NCBI RefSeq assembly: GCF_009730915.1
Contig: NC_052475.1
Span: forward strand, 21,572,285 to 21,636,284
Direction: 5' to 3'
Origin: Dioscorea cayenensis subsp. rotundata
Lineage: Eukaryota; Streptophyta; Magnoliopsida; Dioscoreales; Dioscoreaceae
DNA: 64,000 bases
Below the pieces are notes generated by a model. It was not told the DNA's origin and ran no database searches. It saw only the letters and a list, made by a program, of their open reading frames with translations. The position numbers and the translations under genes were made by a program. This document shows, piece after piece, positions 39,189 through 50,900 of the stretch (its first letter is position 1; every line of letters begins with the position of its first letter).

Positions 39189-41153
39189 TTATTTAACTTT
39201 CATCAATGGGACTAAATTCAAATGTTTTACTTTTCACTTTTCATCCTAACTCTTGGGTTTACTAAGATTATAAAAAATATTATTAAATATCAAAAATATT
39301 TTATAATCTTTATTATCACTCAAATTTCATAGTTAGATACAACATCATAGCAAAAAACATATATTTTTTCTAACGGGTGTGTGGACAGGATAAGGACGAT
39401 AGGATATGATAGCTTATCATATCCTCACATTATCTTTTGTTTGGCGAGCCAATAAGTTATGGAGTCAGGGTAGAAATGAGTAGGATAGAATAAAAAATTA
39501 AATTTATTTTTTTTGTCTTTACTTGGTTTATCTCCCTCTCTGATTTCATTGTATCCCTTTCTTTTGATTGTCGAACCAAGGCTTGGGGCAAGAAATTTGT
39601 CAACAACTAATAGGACATCAATTTCACAAGGTTTCTCACATTTGAAACGGTTAAAGGGTTTTTTTTTTTTTATTGAACTTCTAAATCTCTTCTATGTAAA
39701 GGGTATTTATGTCTATTTACATATAATTCATATCACATCTTACCATTATCTTGTCCACTTCAAACGTAAAATAGAATAACCAAATGTTATTCGATAACTT
39801 TTTTGGTGCAAATTACAGGGTAGGATGTTAGCTTATCATGTTCATATCCTTTACTACGTTCTCATATTCTGTCTGTCTTTATCTTATCTTGTTCACCAAA
39901 TGGATCCTTTTCTACGTCCTCATATTTCTACATAATACATTAAAATGACCAAAAAATCAGTACATTAAAATGACAACATCATAGAAAAGAACATTTATTT
40001 GTAAATGTTTTGAAAAGAATATTTCTTTACATATGTTGTCATGAATACATTAAAATGACCAAAATACCAGTATTTCTAATTTTTATGTATTTTTTTTAAT
40101 TAAAAACTCTCAATTTTAAATCTTATTTATAATAATTTTTATTGTTCAATAGGCATCCATGTCTTTCATATTTGAATTTGTTAAATATGATTATTCTAAA
40201 AGTCTATATATATTTTATATTTATTATATTACCTATCAAATATATAATGCATGTGCTTATTTATTTTTAATAAATTAGTGATTTATATATCTTTTAAAAA
40301 AATAAAATAAAATAAAAAAATAATGCATGCGCACAATATTAGAATATATAATATAAAGAATAACTATTTAATAGAAAGTCTATGAGTGTAATTAAGCCGA
40401 ACTTTTGACCAATCTGAGCTGGGTCAAGTTTGGCTCCAAAACATAATAGAATACGTTTTGTCTCCCAAGTTTAATCAAAATTATAATGACAAATAATAAG
40501 AAATTTTCAAATAATTCTAAACTTACAAATAATCCTAAAAGATCCAACTATAGAATAATTAATATTTAAAATATAAAAATAACACACAATTAACATAATG
40601 TAAGTATAGACCTCTTGTGCAAGGGTGGCTACTAAATTGTGACGGGACATTAAACAAGTAATTGCAAGTTTTGGAATATACGAAGTTTTAATGGAATTAT
40701 TACGAGTGAGAATGGTGATTTCTGAATTAAATAATTTTTTGATAAGTATTTTTTTTATTAAAAAGATGATCAACATTTTAAGGCACAGGCAAAAAATAAA
40801 CATGAGGAAAAAATTAAAATAAATTGCCAATAAGTGATGCTTTTCAAATGTAAAGATTCAAAAGAGTAACTATTTATAAAAGAAATAGTAACTATTAATT
40901 TTACTTTATCAATTAAGAAATTCAATGAATGAAGTGACTTTTACAAAAATTTTTAAAAAGACAAGGAGTCTTTGTTAAGAGAAGGGGGGCCTTTAAGTGT
41001 AGTGTTATTTTTGTGCCATCTGCTACATTAGATTTGCCTCTTCTATTTTAAAACGATACATTATTGCTTCTTGTACTATTATCATGCCCTACAACATGGA
41101 TTGAGCAACACTCGTAATGTCTCTGGGTATTTTACAAAATTCTAACATTAAAG
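39189..41153. other. AT-rich intergenic stretch
   Basis: No gene is recognised. Between about 39375 and 39905 are two patches of partly complementary sequence (a gtgtggacaggataagg side and a ttatcttatcttgttcacc side), which may be the remains of another MITE. A perfect 11-bp hairpin with a 3-base loop occurs at 39401-39425. Confidence 0.5.
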
Positions 41154-41680
41154 TGTTGGGTTGTGGACCACACATTATGTAGGGATATAAAGACCTATGT
41201 GCATAAGTTGTGTAGACGTACACAACTAATGTTTATAAGTGTGTATATTTTATTATATTAAAGTTTTAAATGGGCCCAAATTGTGATCTGATTCAAGTTT
41301 GAATTTGGTCCTAATTATCTAATTTTAAATGTGTGGATATACATATTAATCATATGTTGTGTAGAATTCTTGGGGGCAAAATTGTCAAATCTATGATGGG
41401 CAGACTTGTAATTAGCCCCATAAAGTTTTCTTATAAATAGGGTGTGGTTCCTGACTGAGCATGCAACGATCTAAGATTCAGAATTAGGTTTTCTGAATTA
41501 ATGTTCCGATCTCCTCTCTCTGCGTGTGATCAGTGAGAAGAACTACAAGACCCAATCACTTTCGTCATAATTAATGGATTCAAGTGCAGGTACGCTTCCG
41601 CCACTTTCTTTGTTCCTAAGCAATCTCCAAGCAAGAAGATCCAGGGTTTGAATTAGGGTTTATACCCATTAGATACATCA
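41154..41680 (+). repeat. 5' LTR of Copia element 2
   Basis: It starts TGTTGGGTTGTGG and ends AGATACATCA, 527 bp, TG...CA. A primer-binding site follows after two bases. It contains a possible TATA (cttataaatagggtg, about 41431) near its 3' third, as expected for the LTR promoter, and a downstream transcribed leader. Confidence 0.85.
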
Positions 41681-41682
41681 AG

Positions 41683-41694
41683 TGGTACCAGAGC
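41683..41694 (+). other. Primer-binding site of Copia element 2
   Basis: TGGTACCAGAGC differs by one base from TGGTATCAGAGC, the sequence complementary to the 3' end of plant initiator methionine tRNA used by most plant Copia elements. It lies directly after the LTR. Confidence 0.85.
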
Positions 41695-42841
41695 CATCTT
41701 GTTTTGGAATTGTTTGGGATTTATTTTTTATTAAATCTTGAATTTATTGATTTTATTATGCATGCTTCGGTTGAGAATTTTCATGCTAATATGACGAGGG
41801 TTACGTATACATATATTGGTATGTGTATGATTGTTTAATTGATTTATATATATATATATAAGGATCCAAGAGAAATCCACGTGCTAGTTTACATGTTCAT
41901 CTAATATAAATCTACTACATCAAAAACCGTACACAGTATGATCATGTTGTTTCTGTGTGTGAGATGGATTGAAATAAATCAAAATCCGTGCATTATGGAT
42001 TGAAATTTTTCATTCTGAAGATTATATTGTTTCTGTGGGTGAGATGTTGATTCACGGATTTCAATAAATAGTTTAAGATTTATGTTAATACTATATAATA
42101 TATATCATGGCATTGTTTCTCAGATAGAGATGAATTGATTTATAAATCATTCATGATTATGGATTTTTTAACACATGATTAGATTTATTATTATTTTATT
42201 ATTATTATCATTATAATCTTGATGATTATTATCAAAATCAAAGCTCTTGAGTATAATTAATTAGTTATGTTACTTTGATTTTGATTAGGATAATATTTGG
42301 ATTTTAGTTTAATTATTATGAATTTAATTTTTAATTCATAATTATAAGGTTGTTATAATAATCATTAGGAAATAACAACTTAGAGTTGCTCTTATAGCTT
42401 TCTTGGGTATTTACTACAATTGGTAGAAGCATCATTGTCACCAAAGTGACCTCTATTGTGTAAACCTTTTGTTTGTGAATAACCATGGTGTTAGTGCATG
42501 CTTATTCTCATGCAGACATCACGTCGGCCCAAAGGAAGACTGTTGTCTGGCAGAAATTTGTTTGCACATGTGGTAATAAGTTGTTTATAGTTATAAAGTG
42601 TCTATTGTGAGTATTTAGTCAGCGTAAAGGAAGACTTTATACCTGACTAGATTTTACTATAAAACTTGATTACCGCAATAAGTTGATTACTAGTAAATTG
42701 AATCTTTGTCCAAAGACTAGGTTTAATGTCACAACAATTGACTTGAAGATGGGTGGTTGTTATTTATATGCTTGATTATTAGATTTTTGGTTATTTAATT
42801 GTGAGTTGATTTTTGTTAATTGCTCTATGTACAGTTGATAT
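41695..42841 (+). other. Untranslated leader of Copia element 2
   Basis: About 1.1 kb between the primer-binding site and gag, AT-rich with a (TA)n tract near 41846. No coding is recognised. Such a leader is long for a Copia element. Confidence 0.6.
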
Positions 42842-45814
42842 TATGAGTGTTGGCAATGTGTGCTACACTCAGTGGTGTTCCTGTGCTTAGCGGCACAAAC
42901 TTTTAGATTTGGAAAAACAAGGTGACACTTGTTTTGGGATGTATGGATCTGGACCATGCATTAAGAGAACCACGTCCTGCACCTCATACAGATCAAAGCT
43001 CTCTTGAGGATACGAGAGTTTTTGAGAGGTGGGAGAGGTCTAATCGCATTGGTTTGATGATCATAAAGAATACAATCCTGGAGACTTTTCTGGACACTAT
43101 GTCTAAGGAAAATGATATTAGGCACTTTCTTGACACCCTTGAGGAACACTTCGTAAGAAGTGATAAGGCGGAGATGAGTGTTGTCCTAAGAAAACTTGTC
43201 TCTATGCGGTATAAGGGTGATGAGAACATACGTGAGTATGTTCTCGACATGTTTCATCTAGCTGGGAAATTGAAAGGCTTAAAAATTGAGTTGCCAGATG
43301 ATGTTTTGGTGCATTTGGTTTTGATTTCCCTCCCTTCTCGATTCAGTCAGTTTGAAGTGAGCTATAACTGTCAGAAGGATAAGTGGACATTGAATGAGCT
43401 CATCTCACATTTGGTACAGGAGGAAGATAGAACGAAACAACATAAAGTTGAGAGTGCGCATTTGGCATCTTCTAACTTAGGCCCTCAAAAGAAGAGGAAA
43501 TACGATAAAGCTGTGGTACCAAAATTGTGTAAGAAGACCAAAGGCCCTGAAAAAGAGCATAAAGAATTGAAATGCTTCTTCTGCAAGAAGGCTTCTCATG
43601 TAAAGAAAGACTGCCCTAAGTATCGCGTTTGGCGCATAAAGAAATGTATGTTTTTTACTCAAGTTTGTACTGAAGTTAATTTAGTTTCAGTTCCTAGATA
43701 TACTTGGTGGTTGGATTCAGCTGCTACAACTCACATAAGTGTATCAATACAGGGTTTCCTGAACTGTCGAACACCGAGTGATGGTGAAAGATACATCTAT
43801 ACGGGGACTGGAAAGGCAGAAGTCGTAGGCGTAGGGACTTTTAGATTGTTACTTCATGCTGGTTTTTATTTAGAATTGAATAACACATTCATTGTACCGT
43901 CCTTCAGACGGAATTTAGTTTCTATTTCAGTTTTAGACAAAGAAGGTTATTTTTGTTCATTTGGTAATAAAAGATGTGTTCTTCATTTTAATTCGATGTT
44001 GGTTGGAACCAGTACATTAAGTGAAAGTGATTATCTTTATTTGCTTGATATGGTTAATACAAACAATGGATCCCATAATACTGAAACTAAAGGAATAAAA
44101 CGTAGATTACAAAATGAAAATTTCTACTCGTTATGGCACAAGCGTTTGGGTCATATCTCTGAAAAGAGAATTGATAGGCTTGTAAGAGATGGAATTATTG
44201 ATGTAATTGACAAAACCAACAATAGTGTGTGCATTGAGTGCATTAAAGGAAAGACTACAAACAAAAGGAAAGTGGGGGCCGAGAGAAGTAAAGAAGTCTT
44301 AGAACTTATACATACCGATATTTGTGGACATTTCCCTACGGCGTCTTGGAACGGTCAACGGTATTTCATTACATTCATTGATGACTACTCTCATTATGGT
44401 TACCTCTACTTGTTACATGAGAAATCAGAGGCTTTGGACTCTTTTAAGTCATTTAAGGCAGAAGTTGAAAATCAATTGGGCAAGAATATAAAGGCCGTCA
44501 GATCTGATCGTGGTGGTGAATACTATGGTAGGTACGATGGATCAGACGAGCAATGTTCGGGCCCTTTTGCTCAATACCTAGAGGAGTGGGGAGGAGAATC
44601 GAAGTGATGATTTTGTCTTTGGGAAGGATTTGGATGCATCTTTCTCTGTTGTTGCTAAAGATCACAGTCAGGTTTCTTTTCCTGTTGTCATTCAAACACA
44701 ACATTTGGTACATAATAGAGATGATGTTATTCCTACCCATCAAGAAAAGGGTACTCAACCAGTTATTGGTGAGGAGCAAGACATTCAACCTCAAATTCAA
44801 GAAGAACCTGTGCCTCTAAGGAGGTCCACGAGAGTAAGGAGAAATCCAATTTCGAATGACTATTTGGTATTTCTCCATGAGCATGAAGGATATATTGACT
44901 CAATGGAAAATGATCCAGTTACCTTTAGTGAGGCAATTAATGGCTCAAACTCTCATAAATGGATCGAAGCTATGGGTGAGGAAATCTAATCCATGAAGGA
45001 TAATGACGTTTGGGACCTTATCCCATTGCCAGAAGGTGTGAAACCTATTGGATGTAAATGGGTCTTTAAGACCAAAAGGAATTCACAAGACAATGTTGAA
45101 AGGTATAAGGCGCGTCTAGTTGCGAAAGGATTTACTCAGAGGGAGGGCATCGATTACAAAGAGACATTTTCTCCTGTTTCCACAAAAGACTCTTTTAGGA
45201 CCATTATGGCACTTGTGGCATATTTGGATCTTGAGCTACATCATATGGATGTAAAGACGGCCTTTCTTAATGGAAACATTGAGGAGATCATTTATATGAT
45301 GCAGCCGGAGAGATTAGTCATTGGGGAGACCAATCAAATGGTTTGCGAACTTAAGAAATCTATCTATGGGCTTAAACAAGCTTCCTAACAATGGTAACAA
45401 AAGTTCCATCATATTGTTCTCTCATTTGGCTTTGAGGTGAACACTGTTGAGGATTGTGTGTATCACAAGTTCAGTGGTGACAAGTACATATTTTTGATTC
45501 TATATGTTGATGATATTCTGCTTGCCAGCAGTGACAAAGGGATCCTTTGGGAAACTAAGAAATTTCTCTCTGAAAGTTTTGAGATGAAAGATCTTGGTGA
45601 AGCATCCTTTGTATTAGGGATCCAGATTCATCGTGATTGTTCACAAGGCTCCTTGAGTTTATCTCAGAAGAGCTATATTGAGAAAATACTGCAAAGGTTT
45701 GGCATGTGGAACTGTAAGCCTCATGACACCCCCGTGTCGAAGGGAGATAAATTTAGTTTAAAACAGTGTCCTAAGGAAGGAATTGAATCCGAATACATGC
45801 AGAACAATATTTAG
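42842..45814 (+). pseudogene. Ty1/Copia gag-pol remnant (Copia element 2), 3'-truncated
   Basis: Gag begins near 42842 (ATGAGTGTTGGC) but is broken by an early stop; an open frame of 561 codons then runs from 42922. Domains in order: gag; a CCHC-like knuckle CFFCKKASHVKKDC (43573-43614); protease site DSAATTH; integrase zinc region (HKRLGH and CIECIKGK); and integrase core with HTDICG and RSDRGGEYYG. A deletion just after the second catalytic Asp removes the third acidic residue and the rest of integrase (near 44530). Reverse transcriptase resumes in other frames: KPIGCKWVFKTKRN (45036), a stop after IYGLKQAS (45386), then YVDD (45503-45514). The frame ends at 45814 with no RNase H, polypurine tract or 3' LTR. 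It cannot move on its own. Confidence 0.93.
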
Positions 45815-46182
45815 TCTAGAATTGAGTAGAATAATATAAAATAGTATAAAAACCTAGCATTTTTGAAAATTTGTGTGGAATTGTGCCTATTTTACAAAAA
45901 TCTATATCTTGCAAATTTGTATGGAATTGTGTAGAATTTTGTAGGATATCTAGAGTTATGTGATCAAGAACTCTAGAGAGACAATTGTAACCATATGATT
46001 GAGTTGATCTTCATTGTCTATTAGAGAGGTGGAGTAATATAAATATCCATTGAAGATTGTTTTTGGGGTCAAATAAAGAAATTGGAGTTAAGTTGAAAAT
46101 TCACTTGTAAGTCCTTGTATAAGTATTCTCCAAGTTTCCAAAGCCTCGTTGGTTACTTGGTTGGCATAATCCAAAACATCTA
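45815..46182. other. Unassigned spacer
   Basis: Sequence between the truncated Copia element and the calreticulin-like fragment. Short repeated words (gtgtggaattgtg / gtatggaattgtgtag) occur at 45872-45945. Nothing coding is recognised. Confidence 0.5.
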
Positions 46183-47376
46183 ATGGGAGAAAGGTTGACT
46201 TGTTGTTTACTTCTTCTTTGCAACCTTTGGTGAGGTCTTCATTGAGAAGCATTTTGATGGTAAGACTTCAGGGTTTGATGAGTGCTTGGATTTGATGGGT
46301 CATCTTTAAATAGATGGGAAAATGTAGTTTTTAATGGTTTTATTATCTAAGAGGAATACCAAAGGAACAATCTTTTCAAGTTTATTTGTTACTAATTTTT
46401 CTTTTTTCCTATTCTTCTGATCATTTGTTGTATGATTATCTATGTACTTCAATTATTTTGCCATTTTAAAAGTTCTAATTGATTTCCTTTTTTAGAATTT
46501 GTCATAATATTAGTGTACTAATATTCAAAGAACGGTGTAGCTCAGGTTTGTTTATAACCTTTACTATCAAGAGAAAGAGATTTTGGAAGTTGTTCTTATA
46601 AATGATTGGAATTGGAAACATATTCAATTTCTTTTGGAACAAAATGGGAATACTAATTATTTTCATCCTTCTATCACTGCTATCATTTGATCTTGCCTGT
46701 ATTTTGCATTCTTATTAAAAAATCACTTTTTTTTGGGTGATAGTGTATTCGGATTGTTGGCTTTCCTGTTTGTTTATTAGTTGTTTGAGTTTGAGATAGA
46801 TTACAAGCTTTTAGTTGTGACTAAAGGCTTAGTAACAATTTGATGTCTTTGTATTTTTTAATTTTTTGAATTTTTTTTTTCTTTTGAACATATGCATCTT
46901 TGAGGTTTGGAGATGTTGCATTGATAGTTTACTCTCTCTTTTGGTGAATTATGTGCTTCTTGGATGGATGGGAGGATCGGTGGGTAGTAACGGATTGGAG
47001 AAAGGAAGACTACATGGCCGGGGAATGGAATCATACTTCCGGCAAATGGAGTGGAGATTACGAGGACAAAGGTACATTTGTCTAATCTTTTTTAATTATC
47101 TCCTATATCATTGAAATGGTAACATTTGATCTTCTACTTGAACTAACACATCCTTGATGTTTTGATTATGATTTTCAACTGCATGTATCCAAACTACAGA
47201 GGATTATCAGTTCTATGCCATTTCACCAGAGTTGCCAGAGTTTAGTAATAAAGACAAGACATTAGTTTTTCAGTTCTCAATTAAGCATGAGCAAAAAAAT
47301 TAATTGTGGTGGTGGCTATATGAAGTTTATCAATGAGGAAATCAATCAGAAGAAGTTTGACAGTGAACCCCTACAG
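46183..47376 (+). pseudogene. Calreticulin (CRT3-like) gene fragment, broken
   Basis: Three collinear exon remnants of calreticulin, the ER lectin chaperone. Exon one (46183-46259): a signal-peptide-like MGERLTCCLLLLC, a one-base frameshift, then GEVFIEKHFD and a good donor GTAAGAC. Exon two (about 46964-47071): DGWEDRWVVTDWRKEDYMAG, then EWNHTSGKWSGDYEDK and donor GTACAT. Exon three (47185-47376): [37 protein letters not shown], a frameshift in an A run, then CGGGYMKFINEEINQKKF and donor GTAATA. Acceptors before exons two and three lack AG. Everything after the first third of calreticulin (globular-domain rest, P-domain and acidic tail) is missing. Decay plus truncation mean it is a pseudogene, duplicated or carried here by a mobile element. 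Confidence 0.85.
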
Positions 47377-48420
47377 GTAATATCAAGTTCAAATGAGTTA
47401 ATAAAAATATTCTGATGTGATCAAAGCTAAAGTAGAAGAGTCAAAACGACGATGAAGCAAGTCTAAATTTTCTTAGCTTGTGTACTTGATCATATTGCAA
47501 TTATCGGGGTTGGCTTTTTTCCAACTGAATTCATGTTTGCAGTTCCACACTTTTGAATAAATATACACCATTCCATGTACTGCTATAGTTGTTGGATATG
47601 TGAGTAAAATTTTTTTTTTAATAGATTTGATGTGATGTTGCCAGCTTTACCGGCATCATTATCAAAACCCTCAGATTTATTGATTATTTTATTGGTAAAT
47701 TCCTTAACTGATGGATGTTTAATTGTTTTATTTTTTTAAAAATGGGACCCGTTTGAATGGAAGCATGAGCCACAATTGTTGACTCTACGAAAATTGTATA
47801 TAATTTGTTACAAAGTAGGTGCAGAGCAATCTTGACTTTCACAATGTGTAACACAGATTTTCAGTGATTTGTTTTTGACTTTTTTACTGTTTTATATAGA
47901 TAACAAAATAAAAACAAATGATCCTTCATATCTTATAAAAGGATGTCATTGCATTATAACAATGCGATAACTTTTGGATTTGATTCATAAATGTTTTACA
48001 GCAAAATTAAGATTTTGTCTTAAGCTTGCCGGATTAAAGCTATTCTCGTTTATGAAATCAGGTAAATTTTACACTTACTATTTTTTTTATAATGTTAGTA
48101 AATAAAGTTCTTGATTTTAAAAATATTCATTTCATTACGCTATCTGTTATTTTAAAGCAATGATGATCAAATGAAGTTAACAATAATGACTAAATAGGAT
48201 CATGTTAGGACCAACATCCTGTAATGTTTATTTTCACCTATAATTTTGATTTGTTTTATTTTTTTAATTTATATAACTTAAGACTTGGGCATGTTTAAGA
48301 AAAAGTTAGGAAATAATATTAAAAAAAAAATCAAATCTTAAAAATATAGTTTTTGATAATACATACTACTTTGGATAGCATTATAGTATATGTTATTATT
48401 GTAATATATGTTAATTAATC
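47377..48420. other. AT-rich spacer downstream of the calreticulin fragment
   Basis: No further calreticulin exons (P-domain or acidic C-terminus) can be recognised. Nothing else is coding. Confidence 0.55.
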
Positions 48421-48775
48421 ATATAAGCATATTAAAATAAATTTAAATTCATTAAAATGTTATGTTATTCAATGTTGTAATGGGAAACAAATTATATTAA
48501 ATATATAATTAAAGTGCCACAGTTCAATTTCTTATTAACATTTTTTCCTCCAAAACATATATAAAAAACTATCATAACATTAAATATTAAATAATTATAA
48601 TATATATATATATATATATATCTAACTGGTTAGTTTTAAAATACAAATAGATTATTGTTTAATGATAAATTCAACTCATAAATTTAATAATGATAAATAT
48701 CGTATCAAACATTATTAAATTAATATTTTTAAAATAACAATTTAAAATATACAAAATATCATAACATTAAATTTG
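48421..48775. repeat. AT-rich repeat, copy 1
   Basis: It matches 50045-50720 nearly base for base outside the MITE at 50153-50490: gcatattaaaataaattt, ggaaacaaattatatt, cctccaaaacat, aactatcataacattaaa and aaaatacaaatagattat occur in the same order. The last part is present a third time at 50725-50900. The repeat type is unknown. Confidence 0.8.
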
Positions 48776-48963
48776 GGTGTTTGTGGGAATATTTTTAAAC
48801 TATAATATTATTGTTAAAGACATTTAAAAGCAAAATAATGTTTTTCTTATAATAAAATATAAAAATTAATATTTAAGAAATATAAGATATATAACGTACC
48901 GCTTAATGGGAGATGATGATAAACAAAATTATTATATAATATTATATTTCTTTAAATATATTT

Positions 48964-49270
48964 TGGTATAATACCCGAATTGATCCATATACTTTTCTCT
49001 CTCTTCCCTTTTGGTTCCTCTACTCAGAAATGCTCCCAAGTAGTCTCTCTATTCTTGAAAATGGTTCTACTTAGTCCCTTCTACTTTAAAATAAGTTAAT
49101 TATTGGCTGTATTTTCAAGAGTAGAGGGACTAGATGGGAAGAGATTAAGGGTAGAGGGACTAAATTGGGTCATTTTAAAAAGTAGAGAGATTAGTGGGGC
49201 GCATTTCTGAGTAGAGAAACCAAAAGGAAAGAGAGAGAAAAGTAGAGGGACCAATTCGGGTATTATACCA
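48964..49270. mobile_element. MITE with long inverted repeats, about 307 bp
   Basis: The left end TGGTATAATACCCGAATTG and the reverse complement of the right end are identical over the first 19 bases and similar for about 150 bases on each side (shared cttttctctctctt, cttttggt and ctctactcagaaatgc). TATATTT flanks it on both sides (48957-48963, 49271-49277). It has no coding capacity. The near-complete fold-back structure and AT-rich target fit a non-autonomous DNA transposon. Confidence 0.8.
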
Positions 49271-49346
49271 TATATTTTTGTTTTATAAGTCTATTTATTG
49301 ATTGAAACTTTTACATGTCTTTAATAAATCACAATAGATCAAAAAA

Positions 49347-49755
49347 ATGGAAGACGTTGGCCATGTTGTTATTGTACAATTTAAGGTAATACTTAAGGAA
49401 CTTTTGGAAAAATAAAGATTACCACCTACAATCTATGAATGTGGAAAATATGGTCCAAATCATAAACCATGTTTTTTTAGCTAAAGTCATATTTGAAGAT
49501 AGCTATGGTATCTATGAAAACATGAATTTCAAGCATATAAAAAAACAGTTAAAAATTTTTGTCTTACATGCTATAAAGCATCTTAAAATTATTTATAATA
49601 TTATTATTAAAGATGTGAATGTGAAGGAACTATATGACGTTAAATATAAGTTAGAAAATCTAAAAGATGCTGACGAAATATTATCAGAAAACGTTACTAT
49701 GGTTACTAATGAGTTGGAAGATCTGAAGACCAGAATGAGATTGAATAGAGTATAA
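49347..49755 (+). pseudogene. dsRNA-binding-domain gene fragment (DRB-like), broken
   Basis: From ATG at 49347 one frame reads MEDVGHVV, then VQFKVILKELLEK, a stop at 49413-49415, then RLPPTIYECGKYGPNHKPCF. After a T run (49472-49478) the next frame continues AKVIFEDSYGIYEN, NMNFKHIKKQLKIF, VLHAIKHL. Taken together this follows the double-stranded RNA-binding motif: an N-terminal helix (LKELLEK), the LPPxYE...GPxH loop, a strand with Phe and Val, a KK helix and a final A..HL. It resembles plant DRB-type proteins that assist Dicer-like enzymes. The domain is interrupted by a stop and a frameshift, and the following 56 codons are unassigned. It is a pseudogene fragment; the family call rests on motif pattern only. 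Confidence 0.6.
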
Positions 49756-50044
49756 CAATCCGAAAGTAATCAAAATTTATTTATGAATAGATAGAAAAGA
49801 AGATCTGTCTCAGTATATGATTTCCCTCCTAGATGTAGATAAAAAATCAACTTTCTTAGTTATTAAAATAAATGTTAGTTTAGTTTAAATGTTATGCGTT
49901 TAATATTTCAATGCAAGACTAATTATATTAAATATGTAATCAAAGGTATTTTTTGTATTTTCCCCCCATTTATATGTATGACAACATTATTGTATATGCT
50001 ATTATAATTAGATATGTTATTATTGTTACATGTGTTAATTAATC

Positions 50045-50900
50045 ATCTAAGCATATTAAAATAAATTTAAATTCATTGAAATGTTATGTTATTCAATGTT
50101 TTAATGGGAAACAAATTATATTAAATATATAATTAAAGTGCTACATGTCAATAGTGGTGTCAAACGGCCCAGCACGGCCCGGCACGGCCCGGGCCCACTA
50201 CGGCCCATGCACTATGCGTGCTCGGGTCGGCACGGCCCGCCTAGAAATCGTGTCGGGCCGGCACAGCCCGCCAACCTCCAAGGTCGGCCCAGCACATGAC
50301 CCCGCCCGGTTATATTATATTTTTATTTTTATTTTTATTTTAAACCCCAAAAACATAAAAAAAAAAGCCCTAAAATTGCTAAACAAAATATCTTATTAAA
50401 AAAAAAAGCCCCAAAAACATAAACAGTGCTTGGGCCAAGCACGGCCCAACTCGTGCCGGGCCCGGGCCGGCACTGCCCGTTTGACACCACATGTAAAGTT
50501 CTTATTAAAAAATTTTTCCTCCAAAACATGTATAGAAAACTATCATAACATTAAATATTAAATAATTATAATATAATACATAAATCTAACCATTTAGTTT
50601 TAATATACAAATAGATTATTTTTAATGATAAATTTAACTTATAAATTTAATAATGATAAATATCGTACCAAACTTATTAAATTAAATTTTTTTAAAATAA
50701 TTATTTAAAATATACAAAATATCATAACATTAAATATTAAATAATTATATATATATATATATATATATAACTATTAAGTTTTAAAATACAAATAGATTAT
50801 TTGTCAATGATAAATTCAACTTATAAATTTAATAATTATAAATATCATATCAAACTTATTAAATTAATATCTTTTAAAATAACTACTTAAAATATTAAAA
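50045..50900. repeat. AT-rich repeat, copies 2 and 3
   Basis: Copy 2 (50045-50720) matches 48421-48775 apart from the MITE inserted at 50153-50490. Its final 170 bases (ataacattaaatattaaat to aacttattaaatt) are repeated again directly downstream (about 50725-50900) after a (TA)n tract. Confidence 0.8.
50153..50490. mobile_element. GC-rich-ended MITE, about 338 bp
   Basis: The ends are AGTGGTGTCAAACGG and its inverted counterpart ccgtttgacaccac. Subterminal parts are full of GGCCCGGCAC-type words on the left and their complements on the right, around an AT-rich centre. The flanking octamers ATGTCAAT (50145-50152) and ATGTAAAG (50491-50498) agree at six of eight positions, suggesting an hAT-type 8-bp target duplication. 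The related repeat at 48421-48775 lacks the element and acts as an empty site. No transposase is present. Confidence 0.82.

Noticed and set aside
42961..43250. Minus-strand frames of 62 and 85 codons
   Set aside because: Antisense shadows of Copia gag.
46866..47114. 82-codon open frame
   Set aside because: It covers calreticulin exon two in the wrong reading frame; the correct frame gives a clear calreticulin match.
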